This document shows positions 25,806-33,818 of a stretch of DNA of 37,221 nucleotides, in pieces. The translations under genes and the position numbers were made by a program. The DNA lies in the NCBI GenBank assembly GCA_021777555.1, contig JAJYDK010000038.1, positions 1-37,221 on the forward strand. The letters run 5' to 3'. Origin of the DNA: Pseudomonadota bacterium (GTDB taxonomy: Bacteria; Pseudomonadota; Gammaproteobacteria; Steroidobacterales; Steroidobacteraceae). Numbering within the stretch: position 1 is the stretch's first letter; each line of letters starts with the position of its first letter. Below the pieces are notes generated by a model. That model was not told where the DNA came from. It saw only the letters and a program-made list of their open reading frames with translations, and ran no database searches.

Positions 25806-26336
25806 ATGGCTGTCCGACGGGTCCTGAAGATGGGTGAGCCGCTGCTTGCGGTGGTGGCGGCCCCGGTCGAGCGCTTCGATGCCGAGCTCGCCTCCCTGGT
25901 GGCGGATATGAACGACACCATGCAGGCGCTGAGCGGCGCGGGCCTGGCCGCGCCCCAGATCGGCGTGAGCCTGCGAGTCGTGGTATTCGAGGTGACCGTC
26001 AATCCCCGCTATGCGCACGTCTCGCCCGTGCCGTACACCGTGCTCGTGAATCCCGAGCTCACTCCCCTCGGGGACGATCAGGAGGAGGGTTGGGAGGGGT
26101 GCCTGTCAGTGCCGGGGCTGCGGGGACTCGTGCCGCGGTTCAGACGGCTGCGCTACCGGGGGTTCGATGCGCAAGGCCAGCCCATCGAGCGCACCGTGGA
26201 GGGTTTTCATGCACGGGTGGTGCAGCACGAGGTGGACCACCTCGATGGGATTCTCTACCCGCAGCGCATCCGCGACCTGCATCAGTTCGGATTCGAGGAG
26301 GCGCTTGCCGGTCGGATGACGCCGATGCCAGATTAG
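25806..26336 (+). CDS. def: Peptide deformylase
   Basis: Removes the formyl group from nascent proteins; an iron(II) metalloenzyme. The 176-residue product has all three motifs: GAGLAAPQIG (motif 1), EGCLSVPG (motif 2, metal Cys) and HEVDHLDG (motif 3, two metal His and catalytic Glu). The insert between motifs 1 and 2 (VFEVTVNPRYAHVSPV) and the Gly-Leu-Arg-Gly stretch after motif 2 mark it as a type I variant unlike the def next to fmt in E. coli; it stands alone here, so it may be a second deformylase. ATG follows GAGG by about 12 nt. Confidence 0.94.
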   Translation: MAVRRVLKMGEPLLAVVAAPVERFDAELASLVADMNDTMQALSGAGLAAPQIGVSLRVVVFEVTVNPRYAHVSPVPYTVLVNPELTPLGDDQEEGWEGCLSVPGLRGLVPRFRRLRYRGFDAQGQPIERTVEGFHARVVQHEVDHLDGILYPQRIRDLHQFGFEEALAGRMTPMPD

Positions 26337-26368
26337 ACCGCTCCGGCCGTCGGGATCGGTCCAGGCGT

Positions 26369-27091
26369 TCAGGCCAGCGTGTGAAACACCCGCTGCACGT
26401 CATCGTCCTGCTCCAGCTTATCGATCAGGGTCAGAACTTCCTGGGCCTGCTCCTCGGGGAGCTCGGTCGGGACGGTGCAGATGTATTCGTGTTCGGCGGA
26501 GAGCGGCGTGAGGCCGCGGGCCTCGAGCGCCTCCTGGAGCTTGCCGAAGTCCGCGAACGCGCAGCGGATGACGAGCTGCGGCTCGCCCTTCTCGCCGGCG
26601 CTCTCGCCCATCTCCTCGAGTCCATGATCGATCAGGTACAGCTCGAGATCGTCCTGGTCGACTCCGGTCGGATCCAGACGGAACACGCCCATGTGCTTGA
26701 ACAGGAAGCCGACGCTGCCCGAGGTGGCGAGGTTGCCGCCGCCCTTGGTGACGATATTGCGCACCGCCGCCACCGTCCGCGTGGGGTTGTCGGTCGCCGC
26801 CTCCACCAGCAGCGCGACGCCGTGCGGTGCATACGCCTCGTAGTGCACTTCCTGGTAGTTGGTTGCATCGCGGCCGCTGGCGCGCTTGATGGCGGCCTCG
26901 ACCTTGTCCTTGGGCATGTTGACCGCGCGGGCGTTCTGGATCACCCGACGCAGCGCGGGGTTGCTCCCCGGGTCGGTTCCGCCCGCCTTCACCGCCATGG
27001 TGATGTCCTTGGCGATCCGCGCGAATTGCTTCGCCATGCGGTTCCAGCGCGCAAACATCGTGTGCTTGCGGACTTCGAAAATGCGTCCCAC
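26369..27091 (-). CDS. YebC/PmpR/TACO1-family protein, divergent branch
   Basis: A 240-residue member of the YebC family, which includes transcription regulators (PmpR) and proteins that help ribosomes through proline stretches. Domain 1 starts [20 protein letters not shown], then [35 protein letters not shown]; domains 2-3 include [18 protein letters not shown] and [15 protein letters not shown]. The usual gammaproteobacterial YebC starts MAGHSKWANIKHRK; this one instead has the RKxxxxxRWxxMAKxFxRIxKDI type known to me from Bacteroidetes and some other phyla, so it is probably a second, transferred copy. Start is GTG at 27091. It follows the desaturase by 40 bp on the same strand. Confidence 0.9.
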   Translation of the reverse strand: MGRIFEVRKHTMFARWNRMAKQFARIAKDITMAVKAGGTDPGSNPALRRVIQNARAVNMPKDKVEAAIKRASGRDATNYQEVHYEAYAPHGVALLVEAATDNPTRTVAAVRNIVTKGGGNLATSGSVGFLFKHMGVFRLDPTGVDQDDLELYLIDHGLEEMGESAGEKGEPQLVIRCAFADFGKLQEALEARGLTPLSAEHEYICTVPTELPEEQAQEVLTLIDKLEQDDDVQRVFHTLA

Positions 27092-27103
27092 GGGGCCTAC
27101 CGA

Positions 27104-27139
27104 GCGATCAGGCGGGTGATCGGGCGGGCGATCAGACGA
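27104..27139. repeat. Three 12-bp imperfect tandem repeats
   Basis: Units GCGATCAGGCGG, GTGATCGGGCGG and GCGATCAGACGA lie head to tail. They fill most of the 40-bp spacer between the desaturase stop (27132) and the YebC-type start (27091); the last unit overlaps the desaturase stop codon. Each unit holds a GATC. Slippage can explain it, and it could shift the spacing or the stop between strains. Confidence 0.7.
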
Positions 27140-28304
27140 GCTGGGCCTGCAGCACGCGCAGGCGCCGCCGCTGCAGCCGCAGCCGCTGCTCGAGTTCCTT
27201 CAGGCGCAGCTGGAAGCTGGTCTGTTCCCAGTGCTCGGCAACGGCGCGCCTCTTCTCGGCCAGCCATTGTTCCTTGATCCTGGCCCAATCGGCGACCGCG
27301 GCCAGGAAACTCTCGTACTCGTGCGCGACGTGCTGGCGCAATGCGCTGACACGCGAAGAAGCCTGAGTTGCCGGAACGCGGTCGAGCAGTCTCTGCGCAC
27401 GAGTGAACTGCATGGCGAGCAATGCGCGCTGGATCTGGAAGACGGGCGTGCGCTTGAGCTTGCGCGTGAGCCCGACCAGATGCAGGCTCGCGATCAGCCA
27501 CTTGGTCGGATCCCACTGCCACCAGCGCACGCCGTTTCGGTAGTCATGCGCGAAGATGTGGTGGAAGTTGTGATAGCCCTCGCCGAAGGTCAGCACCGCC
27601 AGCACGGGATTGTCGCGTGCGGTGTTCTCCTCGGTGTACGGGCGCGAGCCCCACATGTGGGCAAGGGAATTGATGAAGAACGTGAAATGGTGGCTGAGCA
27701 CCAGGCGCAGCACGCCCGCGAGCAGGAACACGCCCCACACATCGCCGAGCAGGGCGCCGGCGGCGAGCGGCAGGCCGATGTTGGTGAGCAGCACCAGCGG
27801 CAGGTAGAAGCGCTGCTGGAATGCGAGAATGGGATCGCGCCGCAGGTCGGGAATGTTGCTGAAGTCCGTCTGTCCGCTCGGATATTCGCGGATCATCCAG
27901 CCGATGTGCGAGAACCAGAAGCCGCGCGGGGCCGCATACGGGTCGCGGTCCACGTCATCGACGTACAGATGGTGCCGGCGATGGCCGCTGCACCACGCCC
28001 AAGCGGTGTTCTGCAGCGCCATGGTGCCGAACAGCATGAAGATCACCCGCAGGCTCCAGTGCGCTTCGTACGTGCGGTGCGCCCAGAGCCGGTGGTAACC
28101 GGCGGTGATCGACAGCTCGTTCGCCGCCCAGAAGACCCCGAGCAGCACCCATGCACCCACCGAATAGCCATGCTTCAGTCCGTACCAGGGCACGACCACC
28201 AGGGCGGCCAGGAACGTCAATGAAAACAATAGGATATTGGTCCAAACGAAGGGCGCCCGCGCTTCCATGGGCGGCGTGCTCGCGGCAGCGGAAGAATCTG
28301 GCAT
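27132..28304 (-). CDS. Acyl-CoA delta-9-type fatty acid desaturase
   Basis: A 390-residue integral membrane diiron desaturase. The three histidine boxes are intact: HRLWAH, HRRHH (with the typical [14 protein letters not shown] context) and HNFHH ([18 protein letters not shown]). Four membrane helices lie between about 20 and 215. The context matches the acyl-CoA/OLE1 class rather than the phospholipid DesA class, though the two are close. Beyond residue 285 comes a 100-residue, Arg/Gln/Leu-rich tail predicted to be helical or coiled coil ([20 protein letters not shown]), with no cytochrome b5. Such tails occur in related bacterial desaturases; their role is unclear. ATG at 28304 has no strong ribosome site; MEARAPFVW twelve codons in is an alternative. 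Confidence 0.92.
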   Translation of the reverse strand: MPDSSAAASTPPMEARAPFVWTNILLFSLTFLAALVVVPWYGLKHGYSVGAWVLLGVFWAANELSITAGYHRLWAHRTYEAHWSLRVIFMLFGTMALQNTAWAWCSGHRRHHLYVDDVDRDPYAAPRGFWFSHIGWMIREYPSGQTDFSNIPDLRRDPILAFQQRFYLPLVLLTNIGLPLAAGALLGDVWGVFLLAGVLRLVLSHHFTFFINSLAHMWGSRPYTEENTARDNPVLAVLTFGEGYHNFHHIFAHDYRNGVRWWQWDPTKWLIASLHLVGLTRKLKRTPVFQIQRALLAMQFTRAQRLLDRVPATQASSRVSALRQHVAHEYESFLAAVADWARIKEQWLAEKRRAVAEHWEQTSFQLRLKELEQRLRLQRRRLRVLQAQLV

Positions 28305-28485
28305 GGATTTGACGGGGGGCCTGAGGCCGGTTAACGATAATCCGAATCACCATAGCACGTTCCGTGCTTGCCCGGGGTGTGGAATCGGTCCAGTGAGGGC
28401 CCGGATCGCCCCTGCGCCCGTGGCCCGGGAGCGCCGCCTCGCCGGGGGTCTGCGGCAACCGCGGGACGCGGTCGCCGCCACCCGA

Positions 28486-29604
28486 TCAGAACCGGTACAC
28501 CCCCTGCAGCGCGAGCTCGCTCTGGTGAGCGCTGTACCGGGTCACGGTACTGCCGGTGGCCGCGCTCGAGTGCGTATAGGTGAACGTGGGGTGGTTCGAG
28601 GTGTCGTACCGGCCTTCGATGCGCAGCTCGAAGGCGGGCACCGGGTCGTAGCCGAGCGTCACGGTGCCTTCCTTGACCTTCTGGGCGCTGCCGAGGATGA
28701 AGCCATCCTTGTCGTCGAGCTCCTCGCCGCGCACCGATACGCGCCACTCAGTGCTGATCTGGTAGTTCGCGTAGCCGGCGATGCCGTCCCATTCGCCGCC
28801 GCTCGTCACGCCACTCGCATCCTGCTTGCCCCAATCGTAGCTCACGATGAACGACAGGGCCGGGGTGGCGTCATAGGTCCACACCGTGTCGAAGAGCGTG
28901 CGCCTGGCGAGATCCACCGGATCCGTGCCGATGTAGGCTTGTGCCGTGATCGACAGAGGCTTGAGCGGGGCGAGCGCAATGCCGAACTCGCCCGTTTTCG
29001 ATCCCGCATTGATGCTCGTGTAGTTCCATCCGTTGTTGATGCCGACGATGACGCTGAGCGTGCTGTTGACGGCGTAGGTGGCGCGCAGTCCCGTGTGCGT
29101 CATCGGCTCGGCGTAGAAGAGCAGCGAGCGCGAGAAGCTCGTGTTGCCGGTCGGAGCGATGACCTCGGCGCCTGCGAGCGTGGTGAACTTCCCGGCCTGC
29201 ACGGTGAGCGCGCCGCTCGCGTACTGGATGAAGCCTTGCAGGAGGTCGAAGCTGTCGGAGCTGGTGGCGGAGGCGCTCTCGGCGGCGTTGACGATCTTGG
29301 CGTCATTGCCCGCGATCACGTTCACCACGGCGCCGAATCCCTGCTGGGGCTGGTACGCCAGCGTGAGTCCCGCCTGGTCCAGTTGAAAGGAATCGTGCTC
29401 CGTGTCGAACTGGTGATAGGTGTTGCCGCCCGAGGAGTCGTAGTAGGAGGCGGCGACATAGCCGGACTCGGTGAGGCCCGAGGCGGCCAGCATCTGCGCG
29501 AGCGTCTCGGCCGGCGAGCCGGCGGCGTGCGCGCCGGCCGGCACGGCGACCGCCACGGCGGATGCCGCCAGGAGGGGGAGAGTCTGCCTCAGGAGCTTGT
29601 GCAT
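28486..29604 (-). CDS. Outer-membrane beta-barrel porin (BBP2/OmpL-like)
   Basis: A 372-residue exported protein. Residues 1-27 are a clear signal peptide (LLAASAVAVAVPAGAHAAG, cut after AHA). The rest is rich in alternating hydrophobic/polar strands with many Tyr, Thr and Gly, and it ends in LQGVYRF, the C-terminal Phe signal for the Bam complex. The pattern (SGYVAASYYDSSGG, LTLAYQPQQGFGAVVNVIAGNDA, FIQYASGALTVQAGKFTTLAGAEV) fits the putative beta-barrel porin-2 family. The transported solute is unknown. AAAGG lies 7 nt ahead of the ATG, and a sigma54-like promoter with paired upstream repeats precedes it. Confidence 0.85.
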   Translation of the reverse strand: MHKLLRQTLPLLAASAVAVAVPAGAHAAGSPAETLAQMLAASGLTESGYVAASYYDSSGGNTYHQFDTEHDSFQLDQAGLTLAYQPQQGFGAVVNVIAGNDAKIVNAAESASATSSDSFDLLQGFIQYASGALTVQAGKFTTLAGAEVIAPTGNTSFSRSLLFYAEPMTHTGLRATYAVNSTLSVIVGINNGWNYTSINAGSKTGEFGIALAPLKPLSITAQAYIGTDPVDLARRTLFDTVWTYDATPALSFIVSYDWGKQDASGVTSGGEWDGIAGYANYQISTEWRVSVRGEELDDKDGFILGSAQKVKEGTVTLGYDPVPAFELRIEGRYDTSNHPTFTYTHSSAATGSTVTRYSAHQSELALQGVYRF

Positions 29605-29648
29605 GCGGAGCCTTTCTGATGGTCGTGATGTTCGGACCTCAATGCCCT

Positions 29649-29665
29649 AGCATCTGCCGTGCCAA
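29649..29665 (-). promoter_or_regulatory. Sigma54 (RpoN)-type promoter of the porin
   Basis: Minus strand TTGGCACGGCAGATGCT matches the -24/-12 consensus TTGGCACGNNNNTTGCW except one base in the -12 box. GG and GC are exactly 12 bp apart, which is the strict requirement. Transcription would begin near 29638, giving a leader of about 34 nt before the porin ATG with its AAAGG site. Such promoters need an enhancer-binding activator. Confidence 0.65.
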
Positions 29666-29732
29666 CCTGGCCGCATGCGCAACTCCAGGAAAATCCAACA
29701 GTTCGAAACGCCCCGGGTCGGGCCCGCACCGC

Positions 29733-29762
29733 GATGGTGCGCCGGTCGGGCCATGATGGTGC
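29733..29762. promoter_or_regulatory. Paired direct repeats upstream of the sigma54-type promoter
   Basis: GATGGTGC occurs at 29733-29740 and 29755-29762, 22 bp apart, two helical turns, in a longer similar context (GG/CGGGCC follows). They lie about 70-100 bp upstream of the -24 box, where enhancer-binding activators usually bind. The activator is not in the window; the role is inferred. Confidence 0.45.
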
Positions 29763-29827
29763 ACGGCCCCCCGGTGTGCGCGTCGAAAATTACGCCGGCG
29801 CGTGTGAGCCGGTGATGAGAAAAGCGC

Positions 29828-30904
29828 TCAGCGCATGGTCGCTCCCGCCCCGTGGGAGACGCCGCCGGAAGGCGGCGCGACCGCTCCCGGGGGCGCCGCG
29901 GCGGGGCTCTCGACCGGCGGACCGTTCGAGGCCATATCGGCGCGCAACGCCTCCTCCGCCTCCCGGTGCGTCATGACGATGATGCTGATGCGCCGGTTGA
30001 TCGGGTCGAAGGGATTGGCCTTGTCGAACAGCACCGTGGAGGCGAGTCCCACGACCCGGGCGATCTTGCCGGAAGAAAGGCCACCCAGCACGAGCGCGCG
30101 CCGCGCGGCGTTGGCCCGATCGGCGGACAGCTCCCAATTGGTGTAATGATTGTGGCCTGGATAGGGATGGGCGTCGGTGTGGCCGATGATGCTGATCTGG
30201 TTGGGCACGGTGTTCAGGTAGGGGGCGAGCGTCTCGAGAATGCGGCGCGTGTAGCCGCGCAGGGTCGCGCTGCCCAGATCGAACATGGGCCGGTTCTTCG
30301 CATCGACGATCTGGATGCGCACGCCCCGCGGCGTGATGTCGAGCAGCAGCTGGTTCTTGAACGGTTTCAGCGCCTGGCTGTGATTGACCGCCTTGCGCAG
30401 CTGCGCCATCAGGGACTCGAGGCGGCGGTGATCGGCGCTCGCCACCCGGTCTCTGGCCGCCTTCAGGCTGGCAGGGGACTTCGGTGGCGTCTGCGGCGTG
30501 GCGGTGATGCGCTGCGACGGGGGGGTGGATTGCTGCTGGCCGGCGACCGAATGCGCCGATGCCCGCGATTCGAGGTCGAGGACCTGGCTGGCGCGCGAGC
30601 GCTCGGCATCCAGTGCGCCGCCCAGGTCGATGGGGCTGGTGCTGGCGCCGCCGGGGCCCATCTGCCCTGGGGCCGCCCGCACGCTGTGCCCGGCTTGCAT
30701 GCTCGGGTTCTTGAAATAATCGAAGATCGCGGCCCGTTCCTGCTTGTTGACGGCGGTGACGATCCACATGACCAGGAAGAACGCCATCATGGCGGTGACG
30801 AAGTCGGCGTAGGCGATTTTCCATACGCCACCGTGGTGCGCCTCGCCGCGGCTCTTGCGGCGCTTGACGACGATGAGGGGCCTCTCGTCGCGTTTCCCGG
30901 CCAT
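29828..30904 (-). CDS. motB: Flagellar motor stator protein MotB
   Basis: The peptidoglycan-anchored stator subunit. The 358-residue protein has a basic cytosolic start, one membrane helix (about 31-52) with the essential proton-binding Asp34 in WKIAYADFVTAMMAFFLVMW, the plug/linker region, and an OmpA-type peptidoglycan-binding domain (about 195-325) with ISIIGHTDAHPY and ELSADRANAARRAL. The linker and the Pro/Ala-rich tail are longer than in E. coli MotB (308 aa). Its ATG shares a base with the motA stop (TGATG), so the pair is coupled. No other flagellar or chemotaxis gene is adjacent. Confidence 0.95.
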   Translation of the reverse strand: MAGKRDERPLIVVKRRKSRGEAHHGGVWKIAYADFVTAMMAFFLVMWIVTAVNKQERAAIFDYFKNPSMQAGHSVRAAPGQMGPGGASTSPIDLGGALDAERSRASQVLDLESRASAHSVAGQQQSTPPSQRITATPQTPPKSPASLKAARDRVASADHRRLESLMAQLRKAVNHSQALKPFKNQLLLDITPRGVRIQIVDAKNRPMFDLGSATLRGYTRRILETLAPYLNTVPNQISIIGHTDAHPYPGHNHYTNWELSADRANAARRALVLGGLSSGKIARVVGLASTVLFDKANPFDPINRRISIIVMTHREAEEALRADMASNGPPVESPAAAPPGAVAPPSGGVSHGAGATMR

Positions 30905-31830
30905 CAGGTGCTCGCCTTGGCGGCGGCGGCCGGCGGGGCGCTCGCGGCGGCGGCCGGCTTGGCCGCCCCCGGCTTGCCCTTGCCCTTCAACTGAGATTCG
31001 AGATCGGCAAAGCTCGGGCGGACATCGCTGAAGAGGAGCTTGCGCGAGAACTCGATGGCCATCGCCGGCACATAACCGCGCACGCTCGCCACCAGGGCCA
31101 TTTTCACCAGCTCGAAGGCCTTGGCCTCATCGTTGGCGGCGTGCGCCATGGCCGCCGCCAGGGGGCCGGCGAAGCCGTAGGAGACCAGGATGCCAAGGAA
31201 GGTGCCGACCAGCGCCGAGGCCACCCGTTCGCCAATGGTGGACGTATCGGCGCCGGCGATGGACGCCATGGTGTTGACGATGCCGAGCACGGCGGCGACG
31301 ATCCCGAAGCCCGGGAGGGAGTCCGCAAGGCGCTGCACGGCGTGCGAGGGCTCGTGGATCTCCTGTTGAAAGGTCTCGAGCTCCTGGTCGAGCAGACTCT
31401 CGAACTCATGCGGGTCGAGGTTGCCGGTGACCATCAGGCGCAGGCTGTCGGTGATGAACTGGCGCAGGTGATGGTCTTGCGCGATGCGGGGGTACTTCTT
31501 GAACAGCTGCCCACCGTGTGGCGCGTCGAGGTCCGACTCGATCGCCATCAGGCCTTCCTTGCGGATCTTCACCAGGATGTCGTAGAGCAGCTTCAGGAGC
31601 GAGACGTAGTCGTCGTGCTCGTAGCGCTCCTGCTTCACGAGCGCGCCGATGTCGGCGAGCGTGGCCTTGAGGATCTTGACGGGGTTGCTGGTGACGAACG
31701 CGCCCAGGGCGGCGCCGACGATGATGATGAACTCCGCCGGATGCCACAGGGCGAGCAGTTTCCCGCCCTCGATCATGAAGCCCACGGCCACGCAGGCCAG
31801 GACGACGACACTACCGATGATCTGGATCAC
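30904..31830 (-). CDS. motA: Flagellar motor stator protein MotA
   Basis: The proton-channel stator subunit with four membrane helices (about 2-22, 30-48, 168-190, 202-222). Signatures: SLPGFGIVAAVLGIVNTM with the essential prolines, VGTFLGILVSYGFAGPLA, and FSRKLLFSDVRPSF. The cytosolic loop (about 60-165) carries the charged contacts for FliG, including the Arg/Glu pattern of EKEGL/ESDLDAP. The GTG at 31830 (VIQIIGSVVVL) aligns with the E. coli N-terminus; an in-frame GTG 17 codons upstream adds a basic stretch and is less likely. The C-terminal 35 residues are Lys/Pro/Ala-rich. A sigma28-type promoter lies 87 bp upstream. Confidence 0.95.
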   Translation of the reverse strand: MIQIIGSVVVLACVAVGFMIEGGKLLALWHPAEFIIIVGAALGAFVTSNPVKILKATLADIGALVKQERYEHDDYVSLLKLLYDILVKIRKEGLMAIESDLDAPHGGQLFKKYPRIAQDHHLRQFITDSLRLMVTGNLDPHEFESLLDQELETFQQEIHEPSHAVQRLADSLPGFGIVAAVLGIVNTMASIAGADTSTIGERVASALVGTFLGILVSYGFAGPLAAAMAHAANDEAKAFELVKMALVASVRGYVPAMAIEFSRKLLFSDVRPSFADLESQLKGKGKPGAAKPAAAASAPPAAAAKAST

Positions 31831-31916
31831 GTGCTGCCTAAGCCTTTGCTGGATGCCGCGCGGACTCCCTGGCCCCGGCACGGACGATCCGGTCCACCAC
31901 CGCGGTACTGCATCCA

Positions 31917-31943
31917 GTATCGGCGGCGGAAGCGGCTTCTTGA
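31917..31943 (-). promoter_or_regulatory. Sigma28 (FliA)-type promoter of motAB
   Basis: Minus strand: TCAAGAAG (31943-31936), exactly 11 bp, GCCGATAC (31924-31917). The flagellar consensus is TAAAGTTT-N11-GCCGATAA; the -10 box matches 7 of 8 bases and the -35 keeps the TnAAG core. The start would be near 31910, about 80 nt before the motA GTG. It fits a late-class flagellar gene pair. Confidence 0.7.
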
Positions 31944-32024
31944 ACCGCCGGGTGCCTGAAATGTGATCCGGCCCGTGTAAACTTCGAGGGACGCCGCGTG
32001 TGGCTTGCGGCGAGGAGTGTCCCT

Positions 32025-33212
32025 GTGCTCGAGCATCTCGACCGACTGTCGCCTGACCCTATTCTTGGCCTGATGGCCGCGTTCCGCGCGGATACCGATC
32101 CACACAAGGTGGACCTGGGGGTCGGGGTGTACCGGGATGAGCGCGGTGAAACGCCGGTCATGCAGGCGGTGCGCGAGGCCGAGCGGGAAGTGCTCGAGCG
32201 GCAGACGACCAAGACCTACGTCGCCCCGGCCGGCAATCCAGCGTTCAACGATGCCATTGGGCAGCTGGTCTTGGGAGACGGTCATGCAGCATTGGCCGGG
32301 CGCTTGCGCGCGGTCCAGGCCCCAGGGGGCTGTGGCGCGCTGCGTCTCGGTGCGGAGCTGATCCGGGCTGCGGCGCCGGATGCCGTCGTCCACGTGAGCA
32401 CCCCTACCTGGGCCAATCACGTGCCGCTGCTCTCGAACTGCGGACTCAAGCTCGAGCGGTATCCCTATTTCGATGCGGCCACCGGCGGGGTCGATTTCGA
32501 GGCGATGATGGGCGCGCTCGATGCTTTGCCGGCACGCTCCGTCGTGCTTCTGCATGCCTCATGTCACAACCCGACGGGCGCGGATCTCGAGGATGGGCAG
32601 TGGCGCGAGGTCCTCTCGGTCTTGCGGCGCCGCTCGCTGCTCCCGTTCATCGACATCGCCTACCAGGGGCTCGGCCGCGGCCTGGCTGAAGATGCCTTCG
32701 CCGCACGGCTGATGTGTGCGGACCTGCCCGAGGCGCTGGTCGCGGTGTCCAGTTCCAAGAATTTCGGCCTTTACCGTGAGCGTGTCGGGGCGCTGCTGAC
32801 GCTCAGCGAGACGGGAGCGGCGGCGGATGCCGCTCTCAGCCAGCTGGTGCGCATCGCGCGCGGTCTGTACTCCATGCCGCCGGATCACGGTGCCGCCATC
32901 GTTGCGCGCATTCTCGGCAGCGGGCTGCGCGGCCAATGGGAGCGGGAACTCGGCTCGATGCGCGAGCGTATCGCTCGGCTGCGCGCCGAGACGGTGCGCG
33001 CGCTGGCCGGGACAGGCTCACGCAGGGACTTCAGCCACATCGTCCGCCAGCGCGGCATGTTCTCCTACCTCGGCATCGACCAGGAGACGGTGCATCGGCT
33101 GCGCGACCAGCACCATGTCTACATGACCGACGACAGCCGCATCAACATCGCCGGCCTGCGGCACGAGAACATCCCATATTTCGCCGAGGCGGTGGCCAAG
33201 GCGGTGGGCTAG
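32025..33212 (+). CDS. Aspartate/aromatic amino acid aminotransferase (AspC/TyrB family)
   Basis: A class I PLP aminotransferase of 395 residues. Signatures: SPDPILGLMAAFRAD and VDLGVGVYRDERGETPVMQAV at the N-terminus, QAPGGCGALRLGAE, LLHASCHNPTGADL (PLP pocket), FIDIAYQGLGRG, SSSKNFGLYRERVG with the PLP lysine, and the C-terminal RGMFSYLGI with substrate Arg nearby (SRINIAGL). It is close to both AspC and TyrB; the LLHASCHNPTGADL segment resembles TyrB more. The GTG at 32025 is chosen because GAGGAG lies 9 nt ahead and the N-terminus then aligns; a GTG nine codons earlier lacks that. Divergent from motAB and convergent with folA. Confidence 0.93.
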   Translation: MLEHLDRLSPDPILGLMAAFRADTDPHKVDLGVGVYRDERGETPVMQAVREAEREVLERQTTKTYVAPAGNPAFNDAIGQLVLGDGHAALAGRLRAVQAPGGCGALRLGAELIRAAAPDAVVHVSTPTWANHVPLLSNCGLKLERYPYFDAATGGVDFEAMMGALDALPARSVVLLHASCHNPTGADLEDGQWREVLSVLRRRSLLPFIDIAYQGLGRGLAEDAFAARLMCADLPEALVAVSSSKNFGLYRERVGALLTLSETGAAADAALSQLVRIARGLYSMPPDHGAAIVARILGSGLRGQWERELGSMRERIARLRAETVRALAGTGSRRDFSHIVRQRGMFSYLGIDQETVHRLRDQHHVYMTDDSRINIAGLRHENIPYFAEAVAKAVG

Positions 33213-33231
33213 CCGGCGCCGCTGAGTTGCC

Positions 33232-33762
33232 TCAATACGCCCCGGGGGCGTGGGGCGCGCCCTTGCGCTCGAGCGTCATGAAGGTGAGCGCATAGGGATT
33301 GCGCTCGTTCGCCGGCTGGCGGTGGCACTCGACGTCGGCCCATTGGGTGGGATCGAGCGCGGGAAAGAAGGTGTCTCCCTGGATGTCGGCGTGCACCAGC
33401 GTCAGGTAGATGCGGCGCGCGAAGGGCATCAACAGCCGGTAGATTTCCGCCCCCCCGATACCGACCACCTCCGCGGCGTCCCGTGCGCAGCCGAGCGCCT
33501 GTCCGAGGGAGTGTACGGCGAGCACGCCTTCGGCCCGCCAGCCCCGATCGCGCGTCAACACCAGATTCTGGCGGCCGGGCAGCGGCCGGCCGATCGATTC
33601 GAAGGTTCTGCGGCCCATCAACACGGGTTTGCCGAGCGTCACGGCCTTGAAGCGCCTGAGGTCATCCGGCAGCCGCCAGGGCAGGCCTTTGTCGCGGCCG
33701 ATGCAGCCGTTTTCCGCCATCGCCACGATGAGCGAGACGAGTGGCTGGCGCAGTATCGTCAT
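33232..33762 (-). CDS. folA: Dihydrofolate reductase
   Basis: Reduces dihydrofolate with NADPH, regenerating the cofactor consumed by ThyA. The 176-residue product shows LVSLIVAMAENGCIGRDKGLPW (Met20-type loop and Trp), LPDDLRRFK (catalytic Asp), VLMGRRTFESIGRPLPGR, VVGIGGAEIYRLLM and the C-terminal TFMTLER. The ATG at 33762 is chosen; a GTG three codons upstream is possible and no ribosome site is evident. It is the last gene of the minus-strand group, 56 bp after kup. thyA lies 2.5 kb upstream with two unrelated genes in between. Confidence 0.95.
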   Translation of the reverse strand: MTILRQPLVSLIVAMAENGCIGRDKGLPWRLPDDLRRFKAVTLGKPVLMGRRTFESIGRPLPGRQNLVLTRDRGWRAEGVLAVHSLGQALGCARDAAEVVGIGGAEIYRLLMPFARRIYLTLVHADIQGDTFFPALDPTQWADVECHRQPANERNPYALTFMTLERKGAPHAPGAY

Positions 33763-33818
33763 GGCCGCCACGGCCGGGTCGGGCTCGGCGGAAAAGGGTG
33801 CATGCGCATGGCGGGAGC

